Shown here: one piece after another, positions 26,001 through 34,649 of the stretch
Layout: every line of letters begins with the position of its first letter
How positions within the stretch are numbered: position 1 is the stretch's first letter
Position numbers and translations under genes: made by a program
The notes under the pieces: model-generated
What the model was told of the DNA's origin: nothing
The model's input: only the letters and a program-made list of their open reading frames with translations
Database searches by the model: none
From: Setoptus koraiensis
Taxonomy: Eukaryota; Arthropoda
Direction: 5' to 3'
Assembly: GCA_048013815.1 (NCBI GenBank)
Contig: CM106586.1
Coordinates: 1,612,001 to 1,676,000, forward strand
Length of the DNA stretch: 64,000 nucleotides

Positions 26001-28097
26001 GCGTAACAGCAACAACAACGAGCGATCTCTACTGGCCGATAAGCTGGGTAATTGTTGCACTGGCAAACAACAAACAGCAAGCTTGCCATCACGCGCAATC
26101 CTGATAAGGAAATTGGCTGACCACGCGATTATATTCATTGCAAGCGAGCCATGGGAGCTCGCTTACACGCACAACAATCGCAGCACCATTACTGCCAGTG
26201 AAATGTAAATGATCTGGCTGTGCCTTTTGTTGTTGCTGTTGTTGTTGCTGTTGTTGTTGCTGTTGTTGTTGCTGTTGTTGTTGCTGCTGTTGTTGGATGG
26301 TCCCAATTTGTGATCATTGTTGTTAATTGGATGCATTAGATAATGCACCACCGATAATGCGTGCCCATTTCAATTGATTTGAATGGTATGTCGTGGCCGC
26401 TTTGAGTGTGTGTTGCGTCGAGCAAGTCGAGCAATTGTTGCTGTTGTTGTTTGTTGGCTCGCCACATTGCGACAACCAGCAATCAGGCCATCGTGAAATC
26501 CTCAATCTGAAACGAGATTCAGTGTAGTGGCCAACGCACAACGAAACAGTTATCTCTCTCTCTCTCTCTTTCTCTCGGTGTCTGGCTGGCTTGGCGCGCT
26601 TATGCAACGAGTTGCAAGCAGAGAAAATCTCTTTATGTGTGTGTTGTTGCGTAACGCATTAGAGAATGAGCGTCTAATTTGACTAATTCACTCAATCGGC
26701 CTTCGTGCCTTGCCGCCAACTAATTCACTCGAGCCACTACAATAGCCGCCACTACGTTAACTGATGGCCATTTGACCGGCCAGCAGCAACGACGCCGTTA
26801 AAAACGTAACGGAACTCAACAAAACCCCATCCCGTTTTTATCAGGCCAGCTACTCGGCTCAGTGTGGAGTGTGTGGAGTGTGTATCGTCCGCAAGGCGGA
26901 ACACACAACCGGGGCTAGCTAATTCTAATTGGGCGCCCAACCAACATACACTAAAACCATAGATAATAATATCAAGCCGGCGCGACACACTGACAAAATT
27001 TATGGCAGCGTGTTACTCTCTCAACATGGCTCACTAGTAAAATTGTAATTTATGTCTTTTGTTTCAGTTCGCAGGGTCATCTAATTTGGAGCCAATCTAT
27101 AGATTAGCTTCGCATGGGCTTTTATTCGCTCTGTTCCTCTCGAATTTCTCGGTTGTGTCAGTTTTTTGCATGCCCAGTGCCCAGTGCCCAGTGCATCTCG
27201 TGAGCCCGGCGAGCCTTACTCTCCGTTTGTTTGCGCAATCCACACACCAACAATGATACCAACATTCATGCCAACATGTGACGCTAACCACTGATATCCA
27301 ATCTAATCTCACTTGTCTCCTCTTCTACAACCCAAATAAAAAACGCCAACCAAATCCGACGACAGGTCGTTGAGCTGCTCAACATGTGCTCTTGTCCGAC
27401 ACAATTTCCCATGGTGCGAATAGCGGACGGAAAGTATCGCGTCGGCGACAAACTAATCATATTTCTGCGGGTGAGTACACAGCGTTTGTTAACGAGTTCA
27501 CTTTGCTGCAATTGTTAGTCGCACAGCTATTAAAGAGCTATTAATTGCGTCAACATTTTATGCGACCACCAATAATTCATTGTTGCAAATTTTCTCATCT
27601 CTCTCTCTGCCTCTCGTTTTTTCATCTCTCGCTCACTTTCACTGCTTTCGGCGCTGCTGTCGTCACCTCACTTACGACCACCACCGACAGATCTTGCGTA
27701 ACCACATCATGGTTCGGGTTGGAGGAGGCTGGGATACACTAGAGCACTACCTGGACAAGCACGATCCGTGCCGTTGCAAAGCTAGTAAGTATCTGGTGCC
27801 GCTGAGCAGTGCCCAATGCTCACTCATATTCTATCTGACATTCAACTGACCATTGTATTATTGCATTTATTTCCGCTAGGTCATCGTTTCTCAACGGGAG
27901 TGAAGCTGTCTTGCTTTGAGCAACAGCAACAGGCGCTCAGAAGCACGCCAACAATTGCAAACAATCATGCACAAACTAATAGAGACACCAGCATGCAAGT
28001 AACCTATGATAGGACACCGTCTAGGTTGCAAAATATCGACAATAGACCGCGCACCATATCGACATCGGCCTCGCTCGGATGGATTCAGCCCAGTTGA
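5087..28097 (+). CDS. GAS2: GAS2-like cytoskeletal linker protein (CH + GAR domains), four coding exons
   Basis: Coding exons are inferred at 5087-7678, 27366-27470, 27691-27784 and 27880-28097. Phases match at every junction (0, 0, 1), giving ~1002 aa. A second in-frame ATG at 5096 sits in a strong CACCATGG context and may be the real start. Residues 1-400 are a Gln/Asn/Ser/Thr-rich leader. The calponin-homology domain begins at ~406 ([29 protein letters not shown]), is interrupted by ~265 low-complexity residues, and resumes at ~715 ([35 protein letters not shown]). An acidic Glu-rich stretch ends exon 1. Exons 2 and 3 encode the GAR domain ([13 protein letters not shown], then [27 protein letters not shown]), which binds microtubules; the CH domain binds actin. 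Exon 4 gives a polar tail ending SLGWIQPS. The closest known arthropod relative would be fly pickled eggs. Identification is firm; upstream non-coding exons cannot be excluded. Confidence 0.9.
9573..9596. repeat. (AC)n microsatellite in the GAS2 intron
   Basis: A pure dinucleotide run of about 12 units. Confidence 0.85.
9992..10011. repeat. (ATA)n microsatellite in the GAS2 intron
   Basis: About six trinucleotide units, directly followed by ordinary intron sequence. Confidence 0.7.
12949..12972. repeat. (GGC)n GC-rich trinucleotide run
   Basis: A (CGG)n-like run with one CAG interruption. It is unusual here because most repeats in the window are CAA, CA or CT. Confidence 0.75.
13170..13206. 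repeat. Perfect 14-bp inverted repeat (hairpin) in the GAS2 intron
   Basis: The left arm ATTAACACATGGCC (13170-13183) is the exact reverse complement of the right arm at 13193-13206, with a 9-nt loop. Function is unknown. It is too short for a typical miRNA precursor. Confidence 0.7.
14409..14490. repeat. GTT-rich trinucleotide repeat
   Basis: An imperfect (GTT/GCT)n tract. It yields a poly-Val/Ala ORF that I regard as an artefact. Confidence 0.8.
16460..16502. repeat. Short hairpin in the GAS2 intron
   Basis: A 13-bp stem with one G-U pair (16460-16472 with 16490-16502). The intervening 17 nt contain a second small complementary pair (GACA/TGTC). Function is unknown. Confidence 0.5.
17426..17481. 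repeat. Short tandem repeat based on CTCACAAG/CTCACATG
   Basis: Six or so imperfect units of an 8-10-nt GCTCACAWG-like element, grading into CTCACTAG. Confidence 0.7.
19984..20007. repeat. (CT)n microsatellite
   Basis: A pure CT run in the GAS2 intron. Confidence 0.85.
20598..20636. repeat. AAATA/AAATG pentanucleotide tract
   Basis: An imperfect A-rich pentanucleotide repeat. No adjacent element with terminal features was seen, so I do not read it as a retroposon tail. Confidence 0.6.
24042..24110. repeat. 21-bp minisatellite, about 3.3 copies
   Basis: The unit resembles GAGAGTCAACTATCAACAAT plus T, repeated three times with a few substitutions and followed by a partial unit. Confidence 0.8.
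24516..24539. repeat. (GT)n microsatellite
   Basis: A pure GT run in the GAS2 intron. Confidence 0.85.
25207..25265. repeat. 20-bp minisatellite, about 3 copies
   Basis: The unit TTCCAAATACAATCAGTGTA is repeated with two substitutions in the middle copy. Confidence 0.8.
26227..26296. repeat. (GTTGTTGCTGTT)n, period-12 repeat
   Basis: A GTT-rich tract whose GCT interruptions recur every 12 nt, so it is a higher-order 12-mer rather than a simple trinucleotide run. It sits in the GAS2 intron and is not part of a supported gene. Confidence 0.8.
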
Positions 28098-29934
28098 TAT
28101 GAGTAGTGGCAGCAAACACAATACCAATCAACACCAACACAGGCTCTGTCGATAGATCAACGGACCAACAAAGTATTAACAATTATATTAACTTGGCCAG
28201 CACCCATCAGCACCCATCATAAATACATAGAGATACATGTTGTCTGTTGTTGTTGTCGTATCTCTCTCACCAATGGATAATTCTTTCACGGACTTGCAGT
28301 TGTCATTTTTCAGTTTATTTCAAACCATTCATGATCGCCTCGAAATGTCTGCAATCAATTTAGATCAATTTTACAATTGATAGCCATTATTAATACACTA
28401 TTATGTATACACTATGTAGATATCGCTCATGTGACCTAGGCCATTCAGATAATTAGTAGCGGGTTGCTGCTCGTACCAGCGAAATGCGGACAATAGTTTA
28501 GATTTTAATTGTGCCGTTTATTGTTTTGGCATACATAAAGAAGAAATGTTCCTTCTATCACACTAATTGACATTATACTAGCACAATGAACACTTTGAAT
28601 AATATATTTGTACATGTATGGCTGTTCTCACGCCAAAACGTTGATATAATTAATTAAATCCGCATGACCTTACCATGAACATACTCGTTATACTAATTTA
28701 CAATTATGCTAACTCATTTGAGTTTTTCTCATTGACCAGTAATAATAAGAGCGATGAGCTGAAAGTTCTCTCGTGAATGTTCGCCTATCTCACACTAGCT
28801 CTCTTTGATTATCACCCATTTCAGACAGATAAATGCGAGCTGATTATTCACTATCTTTGAGGCCGCCGAACAGACATTTTAGATTGATTTGTTGTCATCT
28901 GGCGCCGGTCCCCAGGCTGGCAGAGCAGGTGATTAATATTGTGATCGCCAACGAAAATGCCGACACATCAAGGATGCTTCTACCAATTGATGGTGAGACT
29001 CGATCAATGATGATATACACTCCACAAGTGCAACCGGCAGGTTGTTGGACCTGACTGACAACTGTGCCGAACACTGGCGATTCTTGCCATTTTGACCTGA
29101 TGATATTGGCGAGTATATTTGCCTGGATACACTGAAAACGACACTCTTTGTCAGTGACAAATTGAATCTAGTAAGTATGGGACGTCACAACAAGTCTCTC
29201 TCGTACCGAATGATGTTTGGCTAAGCGACATCATTTGCGACTAGACAGGATTATATGGGATTTCACTTGATGAGATAAATCTTTTATTGTTTCAGACAGA
29301 AGCTGACTGCTTTGAGGTGCCAGTGCGTGGCAATAAAACTTTTGGATATTGCACTACAATGGTAACATGGCTGCTTATTGACTAACTGCTCAATGAATGA
29401 GATCATTACGTGATACAATTCATGTAAACCGACAATAACTAGATAATGTGGAATGTGAGTGCTAGACTGGTGCATGTGGGCGCGTAACTCAGCTGAAACA
29501 ATTCATAATTTTTGTTCGAAAGTCCGATGTCCAATTGTTAGTGCATCATAAACTACAAGTTTGCCGATTCAACAAAACTTCAGCTTTAGTACAGGGCCTC
29601 TTCTAGACATTCTCATGTAAACTCATGAGTAAATCACCCTCGCAAAGAGTTTACATTTGCCCCCATTGGGCGAAAATCAGCTCAGTTATAGACCCACCCA
29701 TAGATGCAACTTGGGACCTGCACCCAAAAAACAAACTCATTGAAATTCATAGTTCACGCGTGTGAAGGGCTATTCATCCAACAATGGATATCTGGATATC
29801 TTTGATCCAGGTCAATCCTTTCCATACATATCATCGCCCTATCTTAGATACAATATAAAATTATTGAAACTAAGCAAGCTCGGGTGAACGTGGACGGATG
29901 TTGGACATGTTGATTATTTGTTGATTGTCTCAGC
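28098..29934. other. Tail-to-tail intergenic region, with possible orphan exons near 28.83-29.35 kb
   Basis: Lies between the GAS2 stop and the SLC5 stop. Most of it is AT-rich and featureless. On the plus strand 28.83-29.35 kb holds splice-like signals: TTTCAG near 28829, GTAAGT after 29169 and TTTCAG near 29296. The piece before the GTAAGT reads DDIGEYICLDTLKTTLFV, which looks like the end of an immunoglobulin-type domain. The piece after the acceptor continues in phase (TEADCFEVPVRGNKTFGY). A stop precedes the first piece in frame and no complete domain can be built, so I call no gene. Confidence 0.35.
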
Positions 29935-31806
29935 TTACCATTGGAAAATGTCTTGGCCATTTTCAATGGATTTTTTTTTATTATTTTTATAAGTGGAGAA
30001 CAGGCATTTTTCATTGACACGCTGCTTTCTACCGCCAGTCATCAAACTAACGACGCACATTATTGTGAGTGTCACAACTAATGATATTGCTGGAACCCAT
30101 AGATAGGACACATCAAAGATGCTCTTAGACGAGGGTGCTACGAAATCAGGGACATCGCCATGAGTTTGATTGTAGAATTCTGGGATACAGCCTGTAGTGG
30201 ATGTTGGCAAATTGATAGGTGGTGTTGCGTATATCTGTTGAGCAATCTGAAATAAAAAGCCAAATATTACTGAAAATGCAATACCCGTTACGACGCCAAT
30301 GGTATTGCAAAATTTGACATGCATTCCTACCACGAAGGCAGCTAAAAAGGGAGATCCTATTGTCGCAAATAGAGTTAGTGCTGTCTCTAGAAGCCTCTCG
30401 ACATAATCGACAGCAAAACTGATCGCGACACATAGTACACAGTAGAAAAAGGCCAAAAATTTGCATATCAACGTAGCTGATCTGTCGCCTATTTGTTTTC
30501 CGCTCAATGGTCTTATAAAATCATCCAATGTTATTGCCGCTAATGAGTTTGCAAACGACGACAAAGTTGACAATGTCGCACTGACTATTCCCGCTATAAA
30601 CAATCCACATAGGCCAGGTATGTTGCTGAGTTCTCTCACTATGTACAGAGGTAATATTGCGTCACCTTTTTGAATTTCCCCAGTGGTGACTGGATTACAA
30701 TCTCTGTATTTGTAATAAACGATGAGACCAGTATAGCCACAAAGTAGATAAATTGCCATTGTCACCAGTGTGGACAATAGCAAGGCAATTTGCGCTTTTC
30801 TCAACGTTGGCAAACAAAATGTTCGTTGCACTTGAATTTGATTGGTTGCGTTCATATAAATATTCAATATGACACAGCCAGTGAGAATATTATATAAGGT
30901 AGTTCTAGTGGACAAGTCAAAATTAAACATGTCGTCTATGTCCAATCTGCCACCCTCTTTCGCCGCTGACCATATGTCCATGAAACCGCCCGGCGAACGG
31001 TAGGTGCCGGCAATGCAAACGACCAACAACGAGACAATCATCATAGAGCCTTGCAATAAATCTGTCCAAATGACGGCTTTTATCCCACCTAATGTGCAGT
31101 ATATGGCACAAGCCGCTCCCACTCCTAAAATTAAATATTCCTTATCCATACCAGTGGTTGCTTGTAGAGCCAAACTAGGCACATATATCACCATTGCATT
31201 GTATAACAGCATCTGAAGGATAAATAGCACCGAAACAAATAATCGCACCTTCTTGTTGAAACGTTCCTCTAGATACTGTCTTAGCATTGAATAGAGCAAT
31301 TGTATACAATACATTGATTAGCTAGACACAGTAAGTCGTCGGTTATTACATGTCTGTCTGTGGGCAATGTAACTTACCTCGTATATGCTCAGATAGTTGC
31401 CCTCGTAGAAGACAGGCACAATTAGAAAGACGGTAATGGGGCTAGCCACCAGAGATCCGAGAGCCATCAGACCATAGAACCAACCCTGAGAGAATACTTC
31501 GTAAGGAGCTGAAACCATTGTGACGCCAGATACAAAACTCGTCATCATGGACATAGCCACTGGCAGTACCCCCATACTCTTGGCACCTGTTGAAAAATCG
31601 TTCGTATGCAGCGCAATCTGGCTGTTGTCATTTTGTCGATACATCTGTACAGTTTTTGAATTTATGAATTAGTATTTGGTTTATTTACCTAACATATAAT
31701 CGGACATGGTTTTGTTTCGGTTGGCGAAATACACTCCAATCATTATACTCATCAAGACCACTGATATGAACACCACAACATCGAGAAATTCCACTTGGGT
31801 CGCCAT
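29935..31806 (-). CDS. SLC5-family sodium-coupled solute transporter
   Basis: Three exons are inferred: 31806-31689, 31586-31378 and 31275-29935. Introns are ~100 bp with GT-AG ends and matching phases (1, 0), giving 555 aa. Exon 1 encodes the first helix and ends in DYML; exon 2 continues with GAKSMGVLPVAMSMMTSFVS, the conserved start of SLC5 core helices. Exon 3 opens with YLEERFNKKVR, the usual cytoplasmic loop after SIYE. Later come ATLSTLSSFANSLAAITLDD, typical of the monocarboxylate/multivitamin branch (SLC5A5/6/8/12), and about 13 hydrophobic segments overall. The product should be a plasma-membrane Na+ symporter; the substrate cannot be read from sequence. The two in-frame ORF starts at the introns (31644, 31314) are intron read-through, not true starts. 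The C terminus is short and polar. Family call is confident, substrate open. Confidence 0.88.
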
Positions 31807-32473
31807 TATGCGACCTTATGCGATGTTCGCAGCTTCTATTTTTTGCAATTCTCTGAGTATCTATTTGAGATCCGCACCCTCTAAATGATATTGTCATTCT
31901 GGCGTAAAAATTTCAGATGGTAAACTCTTTTTCTCATATACAGAAACTTTTTTCCTTAGTCTTATGACTGCAGGATTACGATATCGCGATGGAATCTATC
32001 CTTTTTTATTAGTCTAGATATTCTGTGCGTAATGTAAGGCAATCACTGATTAAGTGAGAATTGATTTTTATTAACACGGGGCTGCGATGTTGCAATTAAT
32101 TTTTTATAGATAATAATTGAGATTGGCTTATAGACGCCGGCGTTGGTTTAAATATGACATGTACATTAGAACAGATTAGTCAAAAAGTAGGTCGTTTCGT
32201 GCATATTGTTGGACAGGTGAACTGCAGCACTCATTAATAGAATCCAGAATACATTTATGATTGCCGAAATTGAAATATGTGTGTTATAGTATCAAAACTA
32301 AAATGCATTTGGATGGATTTGAATTACTTTAGTGGTCTCTATGTTTCATTGTGTCTGTATGAACCTGTGTAATATAGACTTGATATGGTAGAAGCATTCG
32401 ATCTAAGTTTATGATGGACAAATAATTCATGTATGTGCAACTTATCTTGGATCTCCAATACAATGGTGGTGAC
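31807..32473. other. Region between the SLC5-like start and the BCL7 stop
   Basis: 670 bp between two minus-strand genes. It should hold the BCL7 3' UTR and the SLC5 promoter. It is AT-rich with no supported ORF or distinctive motif. Confidence 0.4.
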
Positions 32474-33413
32474 TTATGTTGCTGGCAAACTTGTTGCATT
32501 TTTATTATCACTGGCAATATCATTGGTTTTTTGTTCGCCCTGTAATACATTTTTATGACTAAATTCATTGAATGTAGGTCCTTCAGTAGTCTTTTGTCTT
32601 TTCGCTGGAGGTTCATTGTTGCCACTAGTTGCATCGGTTTCGCCGTTTAATCTGTTGCTACAAGTTGAATTAGTGGATCCTTCATCGTTGTTGACGGAAT
32701 CACTATGTGAAGTAGCAGCACTGGAATTGTTTCCAGTTCCTGGCTCGACAGCGCCAACACATATATCGCTCGAACTATTGGGTTGATTGCTGGCTTTTTG
32801 TCGCGTTTCCGTTAGCGTGGAATCACGATCGGTCGTGCTGTGATTAGTGTCAGATTCCTTCTGCTGAGGAGCCGCATCATTGGTAGTGGTGATTTCGGAA
32901 CTAGAACAGTCAATTCGAGTTGCAAGTTGAGAATCATCATCATTGTCGGTCAGTTCCGTTTTGACTAAGCCGTCTTGAACTATTTCATCTGTTTTTGTTG
33001 TCGTGGCAGTAGATGAATCAGTGATGATGTTCTCTTTATTCTGACAGCATTGGATAACCTCGCTTATGATGTGATCGCTATGATTTGATTCTGACTGAAC
33101 GTTAACTGCAGAATTCTGCACCGAAGCTTTGAGGAGATTATCATCGACATTGGGTATCTGTTGCGGGACCCATTTGTAGATTTGCATGGATGTATCGCCT
33201 ATGGTGACCCACTTTTTCTCCCTTTTTCGTGTTATCGATTGAAAAGAGGATAAAGTTAAGGTTTTAGATAATCTAGTTCGGTGATAATGTTAGGTTCGAT
33301 ATGTAGTTTAAAAAAAATACTAACCATTTTCTGACTTTGCCGATGGAATGCATTGCACGCTTAATATCATCTTTGTGTCGACTACGAGTCTCAGCTCTGA
33401 CTGATCGAGACAT
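32474..33413 (-). CDS. BCL7: BCL7-family subunit of SWI/SNF (BAF) chromatin remodellers
   Basis: Two exons: 33413-33325 and 33221-32474. The donor GTTAGT and the acceptor after AAAAAG join in phase 2 to restore the codon of a conserved Trp, giving 278 aa. The N-terminal ~50 residues are diagnostic of BCL7: [19 protein letters not shown], then [20 protein letters not shown], then WVP. Human BCL7A reads [20 protein letters not shown] and [20 protein letters not shown]. BCL7 proteins are nucleosome-contacting accessory subunits of BAF/PBAF complexes in the nucleus. The remaining ~225 residues are Ser/Thr/Asn/Asp-rich and disordered in appearance, with a small basic patch (PPAKRQK) like PPSKKMK of BCL7A. 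It shares a short divergent promoter with the HP1-like gene. Identification is strong. Confidence 0.92.
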
Positions 33414-33868
33414 GTTGGAGTGGGTGCCACTAACTGCGGAGAGTTCCTGTCGTTAATAAAATAATGACGATATTGAATTACTAATAATAGCACTGTAGAA
33501 AGTATAAGTGTTTAATTAGTGTCCAAGTCCCAGTTGAATAGCTAGAGATCCAATATAATTTTAAAGATTCCTAGACATGCGAGCTAAAGAAAGAGCAAAC
33601 AAACAAAAAATGGCCTGTAATGGGACACTACTGGCAGATTTGCGCGAGATTTGAATGAGTCTTGTAGCACTGCGCATGCTCAGATGAATATCCACATGTA
33701 CTGTCAGTACCCAGTGCATACTAACAGTTGTAAGGCTCAGCCATGTCGTGGTGAAGTTTGTACGTACAATGAACGCGAGGTCAGTATCCTTTATCGCCCA
33801 TGTTACATAACCATTCTCTCGACATCTCGACATAATCATTATAGTGAATTTGAACTATCTTCAAAAAT
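33414..33868. promoter_or_regulatory. Bidirectional promoter region, BCL7 (-) / HP1-like (+)
   Basis: The two start codons are 455 bp apart and point away from each other, so this stretch must hold both promoters and leaders. Near 33672 the sequence CTGCGCATGCTCAG resembles the palindromic core of NRF-1-type sites (TGCGCATGCGC) with one arm imperfect. No TATA box is obvious, as is common for housekeeping bidirectional promoters. Start sites are not visible from sequence. Confidence 0.55.
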
Positions 33869-34402
33869 ATGGGTGATGACGACTGGGAAGTTAAGGATGT
33901 TGTGGATGTTAGATTTAACAAAAAGACTGGTGGAATAGAGTACCAGTTAGAATGGGAGAACTGGGATGGCGATCCAACTTGGGAACCAGAGAACAACTGT
34001 GCCTGTCCCGATCTAATACAAAGATTCCAAGAAGCAAATCCGGACAAATGGAGAGAAGTGCAAAGGCAACGCGACATACATTTACTGCCCAGGAGTCCCA
34101 CACCTACAGCTGCACCAGATACTACCACAACTGGGATCTCTCCTACACCTACACCTTCATCTCCAGTCCCAGCTAAGCAAAAGAATGGGTTCCAAAGGAA
34201 GGCCACATTACAGAAGATTTTAGCTGCTGATATGGTTGATAAATATTTGGTTTTTGTTGTCAAATTTGACGATAGGGACGAGCCTGAGATTATAAGAAGG
34301 AAATCTTGTAAAGGAAAGGGTGATCATGTTGATAAATTAGTGCTCAATTTCCTAACGAAGCGACTCACTCCAGTCATCAAACCAAATAATTACAAAATTT
34401 GA
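33869..34402 (+). CDS. HP1: HP1-like protein (chromodomain + chromoshadow domain)
   Basis: 177 aa, intronless. Residues ~4-56 are a chromodomain: DWEVKDVVD, then GGIEYQLEWENW, then TWEPENNCACPDLIQRF. Aligned with fly HP1 (EYAVEKIID, VEYYLKWKGY, NTWEPENNLDCQDLI), the three methyl-lysine cage positions are Trp, Trp and Trp instead of Tyr, Trp, Tyr. A Pro/Thr-rich hinge (~75-105) lacks the basic cluster usual in HP1. Residues ~112-170 look like a chromoshadow domain: LQKILAADMVDKYLVFVVKF, then KLVLNFLTKRLTP, parallel to VVISFYEERLTW. The Trp that follows RLT in canonical HP1 and helps bind PxVxL partners is replaced by Pro. HP1 proteins read H3K9 methylation in heterochromatin. The gene is probably a divergent HP1 paralogue; a CBX-like alternative is less likely because of the shadow domain. 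Confidence 0.85.
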   Translation: MGDDDWEVKDVVDVRFNKKTGGIEYQLEWENWDGDPTWEPENNCACPDLIQRFQEANPDKWREVQRQRDIHLLPRSPTPTAAPDTTTTGISPTPTPSSPVPAKQKNGFQRKATLQKILAADMVDKYLVFVVKFDDRDEPEIIRRKSCKGKGDHVDKLVLNFLTKRLTPVIKPNNYKI

Positions 34403-34649
34403 TTCATCTAAAATCATTAATACTTGAGTGTTGTCCCCTATTTTGTTTACATAACTCATATCTAGTGAATGTCATTAAAAGCTGCCAGCCCACGGAGGCG
34501 CCCACATTTTTCAATTGAACATTTTTTTGAATTTTGCGCTCACAACTAGAAGTATCACTTATGTCACTTCTTGTATTATTGTTGTCTCCGACATTGACGA
34601 ATTGTTAACCATTTAGGTCAAGTTGTCACGTTCGTCGAGATATTAAAAT

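Larger units (their letters stand above)
7679..27365. other. 19.7-kb first coding intron of the GAS2-like gene
   Basis: The intron starts with GTGAGT after the Glu-rich end of exon 1 and ends in ACAG before the GAR exon. It is non-coding as far as I can see: ORFs are short, lack family motifs and mostly follow GTT/CAA, CA or CT repeats. It holds many microsatellites, several ~20-bp tandem repeats and short perfect hairpins, listed separately. No nested gene, transposase, reverse transcriptase or tRNA was recognised. Confidence 0.75.

Noticed and set aside
29935-31314. Taking 31314 or 31644 as independent start codons of separate transporter ORFs
   Set aside because: Splice sites with matching phases join them to the exon at 31806 and restore the SLC5 sequence; the ORF starts are intron read-through.
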